A stretch of DNA of 64,000 nucleotides, from positions 16,682,225 through 16,746,224 of the forward strand of contig CAMZMU010000107.1 in NCBI GenBank assembly GCA_947311845.1, read 5' to 3'. This DNA comes from Poa pratensis (lineage: Eukaryota > Streptophyta > Magnoliopsida > Poales > Poaceae). Below the pieces are notes generated by a model. It was not told the origin of the DNA. It searched no databases and saw only the letters and a program-made list of their open reading frames with translations. The translations under genes were made by a program, and so were the position numbers. Below, in pieces: positions 1-12,419 of the stretch. How positions within the stretch are numbered: the first letter of the stretch is position 1; every line of letters begins with the position of its first letter.

Positions 1-3
1 AGC

Positions 4-1586
4 TGATACGTCTCAAACGTATCTATAATTTTTGATGTTCCATGCTTGTTTTATACCAATTGCTACATGTTTTGCATCTACTTTATATCACTTTTATACA
101 TTTTTTGGGACTAACCTATTAACAAGATGCCGAAGTGCCAGTTCCTGTTTTCTGCTGTTTTGTATTCCAGAAAAGCTAGTCTGGAAATATTCTCGGAATT
201 GGACGAAACTACACGGGGGTCACTATTTTTCCAGAACACGCCTGACGGAGCGAAGGAGCAACAGAGGAGGGCCACCAGGTGGCCACACGCACCTAGGGCG
301 CGGGCCCCCCTCTGCCGCGCCCTAGGGTGGTGTGGGCCCCTCGGGGGTCTCCAGCCGCCGCCCTTTCGCATACTTATTAACCCCGACGCGAAAACCCTAA
401 GTGCCTGAGCAAATATCCACGAAAAGGTCCAGAGATGCCGCCGCCGTCAACCCTAGCTCGGGAGGGTTCAGAACCTCTTCCCGGCACCCTGCCGGAGAGG
501 GGAATCGTCACCGGAGGCTTCTACATCGCCATGCCTGCCTCCGGAGTGATGCGTGAGTAGTTCATCCTTGGACTACGGGTCCATAGCAGTAGCTAGATGG
601 TTGTCTCTCCACTTTGTGCCATCATGTTTAGATCTTGTGAGCTGCCCTACATGATCAAGATCATATTATTGTAATGCTACATGTTGTGTTTGCTGGGATC
701 CGATGAATATTGAATACTATGTCAAGTTGATTATCAATTTATCTTATATGTTATTTAAGATCTTGCATTCTTTCCGTTACTCGTAGATGCTTTGGCCAAG
801 TAGATGCTTGTAACTCCAAGAGAGAGTATTTATGCTAGATAGTAGGTTCATGCCTCCGTTTAATCTGGCACAGTGACAGAAAGTTCTAAGTTTGTGGATG
901 TGCTGTTGCCACTAGGGATAACCCAACGATGCTATGTCCACGGGCATATGTGTTTGTTTACATTACGCGCTTTACTTAATGCAATTATCCGTTGCTTGCA
1001 ACTTAATACCAACGGGGGACTCAGATGACAACCCGGCGGTGGATTATTAGTCATAGATGCTGTTGGATAACGGTCTATGTATCTTGTCGTAATGCACAAT
1101 TAAATATCATAGTAGTCAACATGTCATATATATGCATTGTCATGCGCTCACTATTTGTCAATTGCCCAGCTGTAATTTGTTCACCCAACATGTTAGTTAT
1201 CTTTTATGGAGAGACACCACTAGTGAACTGTGGACCCCGGTCCATTCTTTTACACTGATTAAACAACCACAAACTGCAAACTTTTCCTTTTTCATTCTCT
1301 GCAATTTAATACTCATTTTCCACACGAGACGTTTAATCCTTTGTTTTCAGCAAGCCGGTGAGATTGACAACCTCACTGTTTCGTTGGGGCGAAGTACTTT
1401 GATTATGTTGTGTGCAGGTTCCACGTTGGTGATCGTGTTGCGCCGTGCGGCCACCAACAACCTTCTGAAGAGTTGCTGCTCCTATTGGTTCGATAACCTT
1501 GGTTTCTTTCTGAGGGAAAACTTGCTGCTGAACTGCATCATACCTTCCTCTTGGGGTCTCCAACGAGCGTGTGATTCACGCCATCA
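4..1586 (+). mobile_element. Solo LTR, Athila-type Gypsy family
   Basis: This 1583 bp block starts TGATACGTCTCAAACG, ends CGCCATCA, and closely matches the two LTRs of the complete element at 7106-13999. The base triplet before it (1-3, AGC) equals the last three bases of CCAGC, which follows it at 1587-1591, so a 5 bp duplication appears to flank it directly. In the complete element the 3' LTR is instead preceded by GGGGATGC. That favours a solo LTR left by LTR-LTR recombination rather than the 3' end of a longer element, but only three bases of left flank are visible. It interrupts the minus-strand LINE. Confidence 0.8.
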
Positions 1587-1591
1587 CCAGC

Positions 1592-2404
1592 GTTTTACCA
1601 CATAGGTACGTATTTATTAGAAAGTAGTTGCTGCCATACCCTCTCCTCATTTAATAGCTTGTAAAGCCATTTGCTTAACAAACATCTGTTTTTAATATCA
1701 AGCAATTCAATGCCTAAGCCACCTTGATCCTTTGGACAACACACAATGTTCCACTTTGTTAGTCTATACTTCCTCTTTTGTTGGTCACTTTGCCAAAAGA
1801 ACCTACTGCGGAAATAGTCCAACCTTTTCCGAACTCCCACTGGAATTTCAAAAAAGGACAAGAGGAACATTGGTAGGCTAGTGAGTACCGAATTAATCAA
1901 AACTAATCGGTCTCCATAAGATAGAAGTTTTTCAGCCAAGAGGCTAACTTCTTCTCAAACCGGTCTTCAATAATTTTCCACTCCTTGTTAAGTAATTTCC
2001 TGTAATGAATCGGTATTCCTAGGTATTTAAAAGGCAGCGAGCCCACCTCACATCCAAAAATGTTACGGTAGTCATCTTGGTGCTCCACGGCTTTACCAAA
2101 ACAAAATACTTCGCTCTTATGAAAGTTAATCTTAAGACCAGACAGCTGCTTGAATAAGGACAGGATAAGTTTCATATTAACTGCCTTTTCGAGGTCATGT
2201 TCGAGGAATAAGATTGTATCATCAGCATACTGAAGAATTGATAATCCTCCTTCTACAAAATGGGGTACAAGACTCCCAATTTGTCCGTCTTCTTTTGCTC
2301 TCACAATTAAAACCGCCAACATATCGGCAACTATATTAAAGAGCACTGGGGACAACGGGTCTCCTTGTCTTAACTCGTTTAAAGTCTAAAAATAATGACC
2401 AATG
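1592..2404 (-). pseudogene. LINE reverse transcriptase, C-terminal half of RT (broken)
   Basis: This is the downstream part of a LINE (non-LTR retrotransposon) ORF2 on the minus strand. Visible are LRQGDPLSPVLFNIVADML-type residues, the catalytic YADD box in QYADDTILFLE, then GLKINFHKSE and PFKYLGIPI, which are typical of plant LINE RTs. A second frame holds FFWQSDQQKRKYRLTKWNIV and PKDQGGLGI, the conserved tail after the RT domain. The shift between the two frames near 1905-1940 shows at least one indel, and an in-frame TAG lies at about 2384 just after the Copia insertion point. The upstream half of the same RT lies at 25272-26005 beyond the Copia element. It is not functional. Confidence 0.9.
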
Positions 2405-3720
2405 TGAAAGGATCGGTATGGCCACCTAGAGGGGGGGTGAATATGTGCTACTCAATTTTTTTAGATCTTTTTCGAATTTAGGCTTGACACAAAGGTAAAT
2501 TCTCTAGATATGCAACTACGGTGAATTTACCTATATGACAAGTTAACACTAGACTAAGCACGATACAAGTAAGAGCTAGCGAGTAAGGAGTAACCGAACG
2601 GGAAGCACGCGGAAACAAGGATGTATTCTCGAGTTCCTCCTTTTTAGGGGAGTACGTCTCGTTGGAGGGGTGTGAGTTTCAAACTCAAACACCACAAATG
2701 GCCTCACCCTATTCTCCGATGAACCTTGCCCAAAAGCTCGGTTCACCTTCCACTATCGGAATCCTTCAAGGCAGAATCCGGAGCCCTTACAACAAACTTG
2801 AGGCTCAACCCACAAAAGGATTGGGGGCTCCCAAGCACCACAACACCTACTACACAAAAGTAACAAGCAAGTAAGTACAACAAGATGCCTAGGTTTTCCT
2901 AGTGGAAACCCTAGGCTCGAATCCCTCAAGTGAATGAGGGGGAAATTAAGAACGCTTTGGTGACGAAGTAGATCGGGGGCCTCTCCTTTAGATCTCCGAG
3001 TATGAGCTCGATTGGTTGGTGGAGTAGGGAGATCTAGGAGAAGGAAGCTTGCATTAATGGAGGGAGAGAGTAGACTTGAAGCTTGAGTGTTCTTGGGGAA
3101 GACCACTCCTTAAATACCCCTCTCTTCCAAAGGAGCCGTTTGAGCTGTAAATCCCGCAGCGGTACTATCGCCACAGGCGGCGGTACTACCGCTGCCTCCT
3201 TTTGGTCAAAGGGAAACGGCTCTAGGCTTGATCAACACGCGCCAGAAGACGCGGCGGTACTACCGCTGGAGGGCGCGGTACTACCGCTGAGGAGCGGCAC
3301 TACCGCCACGGTACCGCCAAAGGTACCGCTCGGCGCAACAGAGAACCAAAACGGGCGGTACCTCCAGCGGTAGCCAACGCCAGGATAGCTCCCTCCACAG
3401 GCTGCAAACACGGAACGGTACTACTGGACCGACGGTACCACCGCTGGGTACAGCGGTACTACCGCCGGGGTACCACCAGAGGTACCGTTGTGCGCAATAG
3501 AGGCCCAAAACGGGCGGTACCTCCAGCGGTACCGCCAGCGGTAGCTGGCTCTGCAGCGCACAGAAACCTGTGCAGCGGTACTACCGTTGCCTGAAGCAGA
3601 AAACTGCAATCATCAAATCTTCTTATCTGTAAGATCCTGCAAAGCTCAAGTACACATTAAATTGACTAATTGCGATGTTATAAAACACCAAAACCTTTAA
3701 GCACAGGAGATGCTCTTTCA
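2405..3720 (-). repeat. 3' LTR of the minus-strand Copia element
   Basis: This 1316 bp LTR runs from TGAAAGGATCGG to GATGCTCTTTCA on the plus strand and matches 23964-25266 with scattered substitutions and small indels. It is rich in GCGGTACTACCGC-type palindromes between about 3160 and 3590. The pyrimidine run just outside it (3721-3736) is the polypurine tract when read on the minus strand. Confidence 0.93.
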
Positions 3721-3736
3721 ATCTCCCCCTTTTTTT
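3721..3736 (-). promoter_or_regulatory. Polypurine tract of the Copia element
   Basis: On the plus strand the 3' LTR is followed by ATCTCCCCCTTTTTTT. Read on the minus strand this is an A/G run abutting the LTR start TGAAAG, the expected place for the plus-strand DNA primer in reverse transcription. Confidence 0.8.
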
Positions 3737-4049
3737 GTTTGATAACAACACAATTAGTCGCAAAGCAATATGCTAGTAAAATTTAGACGGAGCTCCCCCT
3801 AGACATGTGCATCATTCATGAGGTGATTTTGAATACACAAATGCCCAATGGCTAGGATCAACACCCCCCCTAGATTTTACAAATTATACAAGCATAGAGA
3901 TATATAATAAGAATGAAAGCTTGTAACAAGAGATAAGCCATGGATTAAACAAACCACAAGCTAAACATAAGGTTCACAACCACATCAAGTTCATATGTCT
4001 TACACCACATGACAAGAAAGTTCCACAAACTGAAATTTAAAACAAGTGT

Positions 4050-5590
4050 TCACAAGCAAACGAGAAATGGCAAAAGGCGAAGGAAAACGAGCTTGTGACA
4101 CAACCCCTTGCAAATCCCGCACAACATACTAGATATCTCTCCCCCTTTGGCATCGAGACACCAAAAAGGGAGGAGACCGATGCTAGCGTCCCAACGGTCA
4201 CTCGAAAGGCTGTTGGGAGGAGACTTCATCTTCTTCGAAATCAGCCCAAGTAATGGTGTTCCCTCCGCTGTCCTTAGCTTGCCAATCCGCCCAAGAGGTG
4301 ATTTCTTCTCAGAACCAGATTGCACTTGTTCTCCTTGCGCACGGCGGCGAGCAACTTCAGCTTGACGGGCTTGCATCTTCTTCTCATACTCATCATATTG
4401 GTGCCTCTCCACCTTCTTGGAACTTGAAATATCTTCTTCATGACACATGCCATCCACTTCATGGGTCCAATCTTATGAGGAGACGAGGGACCGGCTTCAT
4501 CAACCACTTCCTTGCTTTTCTTCTTGGGGTGGGGTTTGAAAAGAAGCCTCTTGCTTTTGTGGGGAATCCACAATTCTGAATCACCAAGTTCTTCAACGGG
4601 ATTTTCCTCAAGCCACTTATACACAATTATCCTCATGATGAGAGGAGCAAAGGCAATGTTCTTCTTCTTGCAAATGATATACCACATTTCATTCCAAATG
4701 TAGTCCATAACATCCAATTTTCTTCCTTTTCCTTGCATGTCCTTGGTGAGAAGCATCAAGTTCTTGAGATAGGCATGAATTTCGTCAATGTTGCCCACCT
4801 TGGGGTTGATGGTCTCACGGTAAATCCGATGCATGATATCCCAAATGGGATAAAGGCCTTTTGACTTCCCAACCTTCCACTTTTCAGCGCTCTCTGGGTC
4901 ATACAAAGGCAAATCTGCTCCACCTCTTTAGGTTCCACCCCCGGATAGTGCACACAAAAATGAGTAGTCTCAAAGTCATCCGGCTCATCAGGACCAAACT
5001 CCTCATAGCCAAACATAGCACCAACTTCTGACCACTTGAGTTCCATTTTCTTGTCCCTTGTCATCCAAATAATCCGACGCCCCTCCTCATTGCCCATGTG
5101 AACAGTGGCAAGAAATTGAGCACCCAACTTCTCATCAAAATTTTGCTCCAACTCCATCATGGGTAAGAGGTCAAACTCCTCACAAAGTGCAAGAGCTTCT
5201 CCAAAGTAGGCACTTTTAGCTCTCATGTGCTCCATATTGATGAAGTGCTGCTCCACATAGTTATCCTTCGGTTTCTTGAACAAAATCTCATTGTAGCATT
5301 GCTCTTGGAACTTGTTGTGGAAGAAGGGATTGTTACCCCGAATAGAAGGAATTTGTTCCATCCGGTCAATCACATAGCAGTTCAAGCTTCTCTTTGCTAC
5401 AAAATCCTTGTCCGAGAATTGACTAGCAGACTTGCTCCGAGCAGGAAAGGTCTTCTCCGGTGCCGGATACTTCCGGCGAGTCACTCGAACTCGTCAATCT
5501 CATCTTGAATTTCATCCCCGGGTTCAGTGTGTGCCTTCTTCCTCCCCACAGACTTGGTCCGAGTACCAGAAGACGGACCACCTGTGAACA
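4050..5590 (-). pseudogene. Extra ORF downstream of pol in the Copia element (broken)
   Basis: Three reading frames on the minus strand join into one former protein of roughly 450-500 residues, with indels near 5484, 4915 and 4455. The first part contains FSDKDFVAKRSLNCYVIDRM and an LGAQFLATVHMGNE...RRIIWMTRDKK...WSEVGAMFGYEE block. This resembles the 'putative plant transposon protein' domain found in ORFs attached to grass retroelements; I recognise the pattern but cannot confirm the family. The next part has MPLYDPESAEKWKVGKSKGL and LEENPVEELGDSELWIPHK, then a basic, Lys/Arg-rich tail (EKKMQARQAEVARRRAQGEQ). It sits between RNase H and the 3' LTR, the position used by envelope-like ORFs of SIRE-type elements. 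No signal peptide or membrane span is visible, so an envelope role is unlikely. Confidence 0.65.
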
Positions 5591-5599
5591 ACATATGGG

Positions 5600-6651
5600 G
5601 GACAAGCACATAGGTAAGAATGCACAAATTTCGTTATTTTGGGAAATAAGAACACAATGTGTACAAATATACAGGAAATTAAAACTAGAGGGAGAGTACC
5701 AAACTTAATGTAGAAGACGTAACACGAGGTATAGTAGTGAGGCTTTGAACAAGCCCTAATACTATCTAGGATCGCATTTCCAATTCTAGGTAGGGAACTC
5801 TAAGTCTAGCCACAAATTTCCAAGAGTATGTCTACACAAGGTTCTAGATCCACAAAAACACACCTCCATCTGCTCAAACTACCACAAATCCGTGAGAGAA
5901 CACCACTAATTTCATCTCTATCCATCAACTAGATGAGAGAGAGGGATAGGGCATACCCGAAGACATGGTAGTGGATCGAGGAGGAGAGGAGGTGCGGGAG
6001 GTGTCCAGGGGCGTGGAGCACGAAGATCCAAGTAGGAGGAGCTCCTTCCCGGCGGTGATGGACGGCGGCGGCGGCGGATCTTGGGAGGAGGAGGGAGTTG
6101 GGAACGAAGCAAATGGGAGTGATGAGGTCAAACCGCTTCGTCCCGAGTCCTTATCCTTGCCCAAGTTCCGCGGCGGTACTACCGCTCGCTCCAGCGGTAG
6201 TACCGGCCCTGGCACATAATAGCACCGGGGCGATACCGCGCTGCGCAGTGTTCGTGAGAACACACGCAGCGGTAGTACCGCTAGGGTGACCGTAGTACCG
6301 GCACCTGGGGCAAAAAACTGCTAGGCCCAAAAAGGGCCCTGAAGCCGTTTTTGCCACCGGTTCCGACCATCCACGCCTCTAGGAATATGAAAAAGGTGCA
6401 TTTTAGAGAGAGATGGCTTTTGGGATAATATTTGTGGCCTAGGGTAGAACAAGTAACTGGAGAGAAGAGTATGCCCAAGTTTGCAAGAATCAAAAAAGAA
6501 AGGCCAAAATGAGCACTCTTCCCAAAATTCAAAGGTCTAGAAGAACCAAATAAAACCAAATAAGAGCAACTCCTCATAAGGAGGAGGGCGGTGGCCTAAG
6601 CCACCATGTATGAGTTTATGGCGTGACACCGCGAAGATATATCTTGGGTTC
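5600..6651. other. Non-coding spacer of the Copia element with palindromic motifs
   Basis: This stretch lies between the extra ORF and the nested solo LTR. Around 6160-6310 it contains the same GCGGTACTACCGC-type motifs that fill the LTRs. No coding sequence is supported. The last five bases, GGTTC (6647-6651), are the TSD of the nested solo LTR. Confidence 0.6.
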
Positions 6652-7105
6652 TGTGACACCCCTCCCTGGCACATATCACCAGAGAGGCGGTCGCCCAGTG
6701 CGCCAGCCCAAGATATCTGGCCGCACGTCACGACAGTGCAACATAATGGAAATCATTACACAACCAGGCACAAGAAGTGCTACAAATGGTTTACAAGGCC
6801 ATCAAGGCATGACCAAATATCAAGCCAAGCATGGCTTGGGACAGAGTTTAACTGGCAGCGGAAGACGACTAAGGCAACGACTTGGAGCGGCTCCATTCCA
6901 CATGCATCTGGCTGGGCTACTAATCCTAGCATGCTCTTGCTCCATCTCCTCGCAAAGGTGGAAGATGAATCCTCGCCAATATCTGGCCACAAACACAAGG
7001 CCCGTGAGTACATTTGTATGCGATCATCAAGAATCGCCATTCACTACAAACAATCCAACAATCATGCAACAAGATATACATTGGAAATAAAATCCTACAA
7101 CATGG

Positions 7106-8683
7106 TGATACGTTTCAAACGTATCTATAATTTTTGATGTTCCATGCTTGTTTTATACCAATTGCTACATGTTTTGCATCTACTTTATATCACTTTTATA
7201 CATTTTTTGGGACTAACCTATTAACAAGATGCCGAAGTGCCAGTTCCTATTTTCTGCTGTTTTTGTATTCCAGAAAAGCTAGTCTGGAAATATTCTCAGA
7301 ATTGGACGAAACTACACGGGGGTCCCTATTTTTCCAGAACACGCCTGACGGAGCGAAGGAGCAACAAAGGAGGGCCACCAGGTGGCCACACACACCTAGG
7401 GCGCGGTTCCCCCCTCTGCCGCGCCCTAGGGTGGTGTGGGCCCCTCGGGGGTCTCCAGCCGCCGCCCTTTCGCCTACTTATTCCCCCCGGCGCGAAAACC
7501 CTAAGGGTCTGAGCAAATATCCACGAAAAGGTCCAGAGACGCCGCCGCCGTCAACCCTAGCTCGGGAGGGTTCAGAACCTCTTCCCGGCACCCTGCCGGA
7601 GAGGGGAATCGTCACCGGAGGCTTCTACATCGCCATGCCTGCCTCCGGAGTGATGCGTGAGTAGTTCATCCTTGGACTACGGGTCCATAGCAGTAGCTAG
7701 ATGGTTGTCTCTCCACTTTGTGCCATCATGTTTAGATCTTGTGAGCTGCCCTACATGATCAAGATCATATTATTGTAATGCTACATGTTGTGTTTGCTGG
7801 GATCCGATGAATATTGAATACTATGTCAAGTTGATTATCAATTTATCTTATATGTTATTTAAGATCTTGCATGCTTTCCGTTACTCGTAGATGCTTTGGC
7901 CAAGTAGATGCTTGTAACCCAAGAGAGAGTATTTATGCTAGATAGTGGGTTCATGCCTCCGTTTAACTGGGACAGTGACAGAAAGTTCTAAGGTTGTGGA
8001 TGTGCTGTTGCCACTAGGGATAACCTAACGATGCTATGTCCACGGCATATGTGTTTGTTTACATTACGCTTTACTTAATGCAATTATCCGTTGCTTGCAA
8101 CTTAATACCAACGGGGGACTCGGATGACAACCCGGCGGTGGATTATTAGTCATAGATGCTGTTGGATAACGGTCTATGTATTTGTCGTAATGCCCAATTA
8201 AATATCATAGTAGTCAACATGTCATATATATGCATTGTCATGCGCTCACTATTTGTCAATTGCCCAGCTGTAATTTGTTCACCCAACATGTTAGTTATCT
8301 TTTATGGAGAGACACCACTAGTGAACTGTGGACCCCGGTCCATTCTTTTACACTGATTAAACAACCACAAACTGCAAACTGTTCCTTTTTCATTCTCTGC
8401 AATTTAATACTCATTTTCCACACCATACGTTTAATCCTTTGTTTTCAGCAAGCCGTGAGATTGACAACCTCACTGTTTCGTTGGGGCAAAGTAGTTTGAT
8501 TGTGTTGTGTGCAGATTCCACGTTGGTGATCGTGTTGCGCCGTGCGGCCACCAACAACCTTCTGAAGAGTTGCTGCTCCTACTGGTTCGATAACCTTGGT
8601 TTCTTTCTGAGGGAAAACTTGCTGCTGACTGCATCATACCTTCCTCTTGGGGTCTCCCAACGAACGTGTGATTCACGCCATCA
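7106..8683 (+). repeat. 5' LTR of the Athila-type element
   Basis: 1578 bp, TGATACGTTTC to CGCCATCA. It is close to the 3' LTR (12420-13999, 1580 bp) and to the solo LTR at 4-1586, with a few small indels and substitutions. Confidence 0.93.
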
Positions 8684-8790
8684 AGCTCTTTTTCTGGCGC
8701 CGTTGCCGGGGAGTAGAAGTACTTCAGGAAGCTCTCTGTCTCCCGTCAACAGCTCTTTTTCTGGCGCCGTTGCCGGGGAGACAGCAGTCT
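8684..8790 (+). promoter_or_regulatory. Primer binding site, tandemly duplicated
   Basis: The segment AGCTCTTTTTCTGGCGCCGT and its continuation TGCCGGGGAG occurs directly after the LTR at 8684 and again about 65 bp later at 8749. TGGCGCCGTTGCCGGGGA is the classic Athila-type primer site, complementary to the 3' end of an Asp-type tRNA. Only the first copy abuts the LTR and can prime normally. Confidence 0.8.
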
Positions 8791-8946
8791 TCTGCAAGGG
8801 GAGTTTCACGCTTCCAATCTCTTTACTTTGTTTTTGTCTTGCTTAGTTTATTTTATTTTATCTTGTTTGCTTTCAATTATCAAAAACACAAAAAAATTAG
8901 TTACTTGCATTTAGTTTATTTTCAGTTTTGTTTTCTGTTAGTTATC

Positions 8947-9320
8947 ATGTCTAGCTCTGCTCCTTTTCCGTAGTGCCACCTGTGGGAGAAATTATTACTT
9001 TTAGGCAGAAAGGTGGGGAATCCTTTAGGAATGCCTGGGCGAGAATTTTGGAATTGCACAAGAAGGTGCAACCTAAGATGGACTTGAGAGTTCTTATAAA
9101 AAAATTCTACCATGGTTTATTTTCTGTCTATCAACTTGCTCTAGATACCATGGTAGGGGAAACCTTTTCTGAGATTGATTCAATGAAAGCTCATAATATT
9201 TTGAGTGGTTTGGCAATTTTTCCAATGGTGGATGAAACTGGGGTATTCGCTAAGCTTGATAAAATAGAAAAGTCAATTGATGATTTAACTCTGAGCCATA
9301 ATTTAAAGAACAACCTTTAG
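8947..9320 (+). pseudogene. gag fragment of the Athila-type element
   Basis: An ATG at 8947 opens MSSSAPFP and meets a stop at 8971. The frame from 8973 then reads EIITFRQKGGESFRNAWARI and LELHKKVQPKMDLRVLIKKFYHGL, the RQ.GESF..AW.R pattern of Gypsy retrotransposon gag (capsid) proteins, and continues to HNLKNNL. It covers only the C-terminal part of a normal gag, and no zinc knuckle is seen. A frame change separates it from the protease ORF that overlaps its end. It probably makes no functional capsid. Confidence 0.75.
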
Positions 9321-9751
9321 TTGAGTTAAAAAATGATTGGGAACCATTCATTGAGATTAATATTGGTAATGAAAAGTTCCGTGCCTACTGTGATCTTGGT
9401 TCTACAATGTCCATCATGCCAAAAATGGTTTATGATTTATTAAAATATGATAATATGGTTAGTTACCCTGTTTTTCATTTTCATGCGGATGGAACAATCA
9501 TAAAAAGTATAGGGATTATTAACGATGTTAAGGTTACTATTCAGAATAAGACTGTCCCTGTTAATTTTATGATTCTTGCAAAATCTCCTGGTAATATTGT
9601 CCTTGGAAGGCCCTTTTTAAAGAACAATGGAGTATTTATTAATGCAAAGTATGGGTTTATGAAATTCAATACCCTATTAATCGAAGGTTCTTCTTTCCAA
9701 TTAAGAAGGACGATCCCACCGAAAGGTTGGAGATTTCAATGTCTTTGGTAA
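9305..9751 (+). pseudogene. Retroviral-type aspartic protease domain of the Athila-type element
   Basis: The frame containing ELKNDWEPFIEINIGNEKFR continues with AYCDLGSTMSIMPKMVYDLL, which holds the catalytic DLGS (DLGA in most relatives), then PVNFMILAKSPGNIVLGRPF, the ILGRPFL signature of the second half of the Athila/Gypsy protease fold. The ORF ends at 9751 with no RT following. It is out of frame with the gag fragment, by a single-base change or a lost frameshift site. The domain itself is nearly complete (about 140 residues), but no ordinary start codon places it in a translatable product except ATG 9407, which would miss the catalytic aspartate. Confidence 0.75.
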
Positions 9752-12419
9752 TACTTGATGCATGCTTTGTGCCTAGCTAAAAGGCGTTAAAGAAAAGCGC
9801 TTATGGGAGGCAACCCATTATTTTTTTTCTGCAATTTTTCTTTTATTGAGTCAAGGAGTTTGTTTACTTCTGTAGCAACTCCTTTGTATCTTTATTTTCT
9901 CGCATTGTTGTGCCAAGAGTAGCCTCTAATGTTAAGATGATGCTTAATTTTGATTGCTGCGCAGAAACAGATTTTTGCTGTTCACTGTACGAAATTCCTA
10001 AAATCACCAGATTGTTAATTAAATCTGAAATTTTTGTGCGTAATCTTTATGAATGTCTGAAACTTTCATTAGTTCAGAGTTTTCGATCTGAGCGTCGTAA
10101 GTGCCTCGAAAAAATTCGTCTTTGCGGACTGTTCTGTTTTAGACAGATTATGCCTTTTTATTTTGCATTCTCTCTTTTACTAGTGTTGAGTGAAATTCTT
10201 TTTTGGGTGGAAGAGCTTCACATAACATCAGTGGCTGTAGCTAATGTTTAAAGTAACAAATCATATTGCGTCTTATAGAACATGTGAATTTTTGATTATG
10301 CACTAACCCTCTAATGAGATCTACTTTGAGTTTGGTGTGACGGAAGTTTTCAAGGGTCAAGAGAGAAGGATGATATAATAGGATCAAGAAGAGTGAAGAG
10401 CTTAAGCTTGGGGAGGCTCCCATGGATCTCCCCAGCATATTTCAAGAAGACTCAAGCGTCTAAGCTTGGGGATGCCCAAGGCATCCCCTTCTTCATCGTC
10501 AAAATTATCAGGTCATCTCTAGTGAAACTATATTTTAATTCTTTCACATCATATGTGCTTTTCTTGGAGCGTCTGTGTGCTTTTATTTTCAGTATTGCAC
10601 TTTTATTTTCAATAAAGCTTGACTGGACCCTAGCATTCTTGATTGGGAGAGAGACACGCTCCGCTTTTTCATGAGAATACTCCTATTCTTCACTTATATT
10701 TGTTGAGTATTCATATCTAGCGCTGTTCAGCTTTTAGCTCTTGTTTTCATGTATCTCTTGTCAGAGCTATTAGCTTTCTTTTGTAGAAAGTACTCTCTTG
10801 CTTCACTTATATTTGTTTGGAGAGTTGATGAAATAAATTGATTGGTGTTTGGTTGGTTCAGAAAATGTTGCATGTGGTAATTGGTATAAGGAAAAACTTG
10901 CTTAATCTTGTAGATCACTAAAATGGATAACTTGATGCTTGTCAATTGTTTTGAGTTAACAAGTAGATCATGATTAAATTGTGCATCACATGAGTTAAGC
11001 CTATTAGTGAAGAACTACCGTAAAGCTTGTTGAAAATTTGGTTTGCATCGGTGGTATCTCTAAGGTCTAGATATTTTCTAATAACAGGGTTTGGTTAACA
11101 AGGAAGACGGTATGAAGTCTTATAACGTTTGCAATATGTTTGTCATATAAAACTTGGTGTACGGGTTGATATTCTTGTTTGCTTACATAACCTTGCTAGC
11201 CTAAACTCTGTACTGAGAGGGAATGCTTCTCGTGCATCCAAATCCTTGAGCCAAAATCCATGCCATTTGTGTCCACCATAACTACCTATATGTGGTATTT
11301 CCTTGCCACTCCAAGTAAATTTTTCATGTGCTACCTTTAAATTATTCAAAATGTTATTATTCCCTTTTTGTGTCAATGTTTACTAGCTCATGAGGAATTA
11401 GTGTGGTTATTCTTTATTCTATTTGTCGATGGACTTTTACACCTGGACTAGTGGCATATACATCCGCTTATCCAATAACTTGCAAAAAGAGCTGGCAACG
11501 GGGTGCCCAGTCCCAATTAATTACAACTTTAACCAATTAATTCTCTTCACACTTTTGCCCTGATTCATCAGTAAGCAATGACAAACAGTGAAATACCTGA
11601 ATGTGTGTAAACCAAAGAGAAAGAGGGATGATCTGCCTTGCTGGTAGAAATAACGTCCTTCATGGGAGCCGCTCTTAAAAGTCCGTTCGACAGGTAGAAT
11701 ACTGTTCTCACCCGCTACCATTCGTTGACAATTAACAAACACCTCTCAAAAATAGATACTCCTCCATGGTATGTGATTGATGGAAGGCACCCGAGGATTC
11801 GGTTAGCCATGGCTTGTGTTAGCAAGGTTGGGAGGAGTATCAAATATTTTATGCAATCTCTATATGCTTTCAAAAACCTAAAAGCTCTAGCACATGATTT
11901 AATCCCTGCTTCCCTCTGCGAAGGGCCTTTCTTTTACTTTTATGTTGAGTCAGTTTTCCTATTCTTTCTGTCTTCCACAAGCAAACACTAGTGTCAACTT
12001 TGTTACAACATGCGTTATATGCAATGTATTGGACTTGTTATACTACTTTGTGTTGACAATATCCATGAGATAAATATGTTGAAAGTTGAAGCAAATGCTG
12101 AAACTAAATTCTTCCTTTGTGTTGATTAAATACCTTTTATTAGAAACTATTGCTTTATGAGTTAACACTTATGCAAAACTGTTTGATGCTTGTCTCGAAA
12201 GTACTATTCATGAAAACGTTTAGCTTGTGTGATTCATTGTTTACTCATTATCTATTTGGTAGCAAATTATAGACCATTGACTTGGATCACTTCATTCATT
12301 TACATGTGCCTTGCAATATTATATGATCAAGATTATGATAGTAGCATGTCACCTCAAAAATTATTTTGTTTTTATCGTTTACCTACTCGAGGACGAGTAG
12401 GAACTAAGCTTGGGGATGC
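9752..12419 (+). other. Non-coding internal region of the Athila-type element
   Basis: About 2.7 kb without supported coding sequence. It opens with the AAAGCGCTTATGGGAGGCAA type segment often found after the protease in this group. It contains CTTGGGGATGCCCAAGGCAT at about 10469 and ends with GAGGACGAGTAGGAACTAAG and the CTTGGGGATGC tract before the 3' LTR. The last 14 bases act as the polypurine tract. RT and integrase genes of an autonomous relative would normally lie here. Confidence 0.7.

Noticed and set aside
2662..2874. Conserved ORFs repeated at 2662-2874 and 24177-24428
   Set aside because: They are conserved only because they lie in the two LTRs of the same Copia element.
9407..9751. 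Independent protease gene starting at ATG 9407
   Set aside because: Starting there omits the catalytic DLGS just upstream. The frame is open further upstream, so this is part of a broken gag-protease reading frame.
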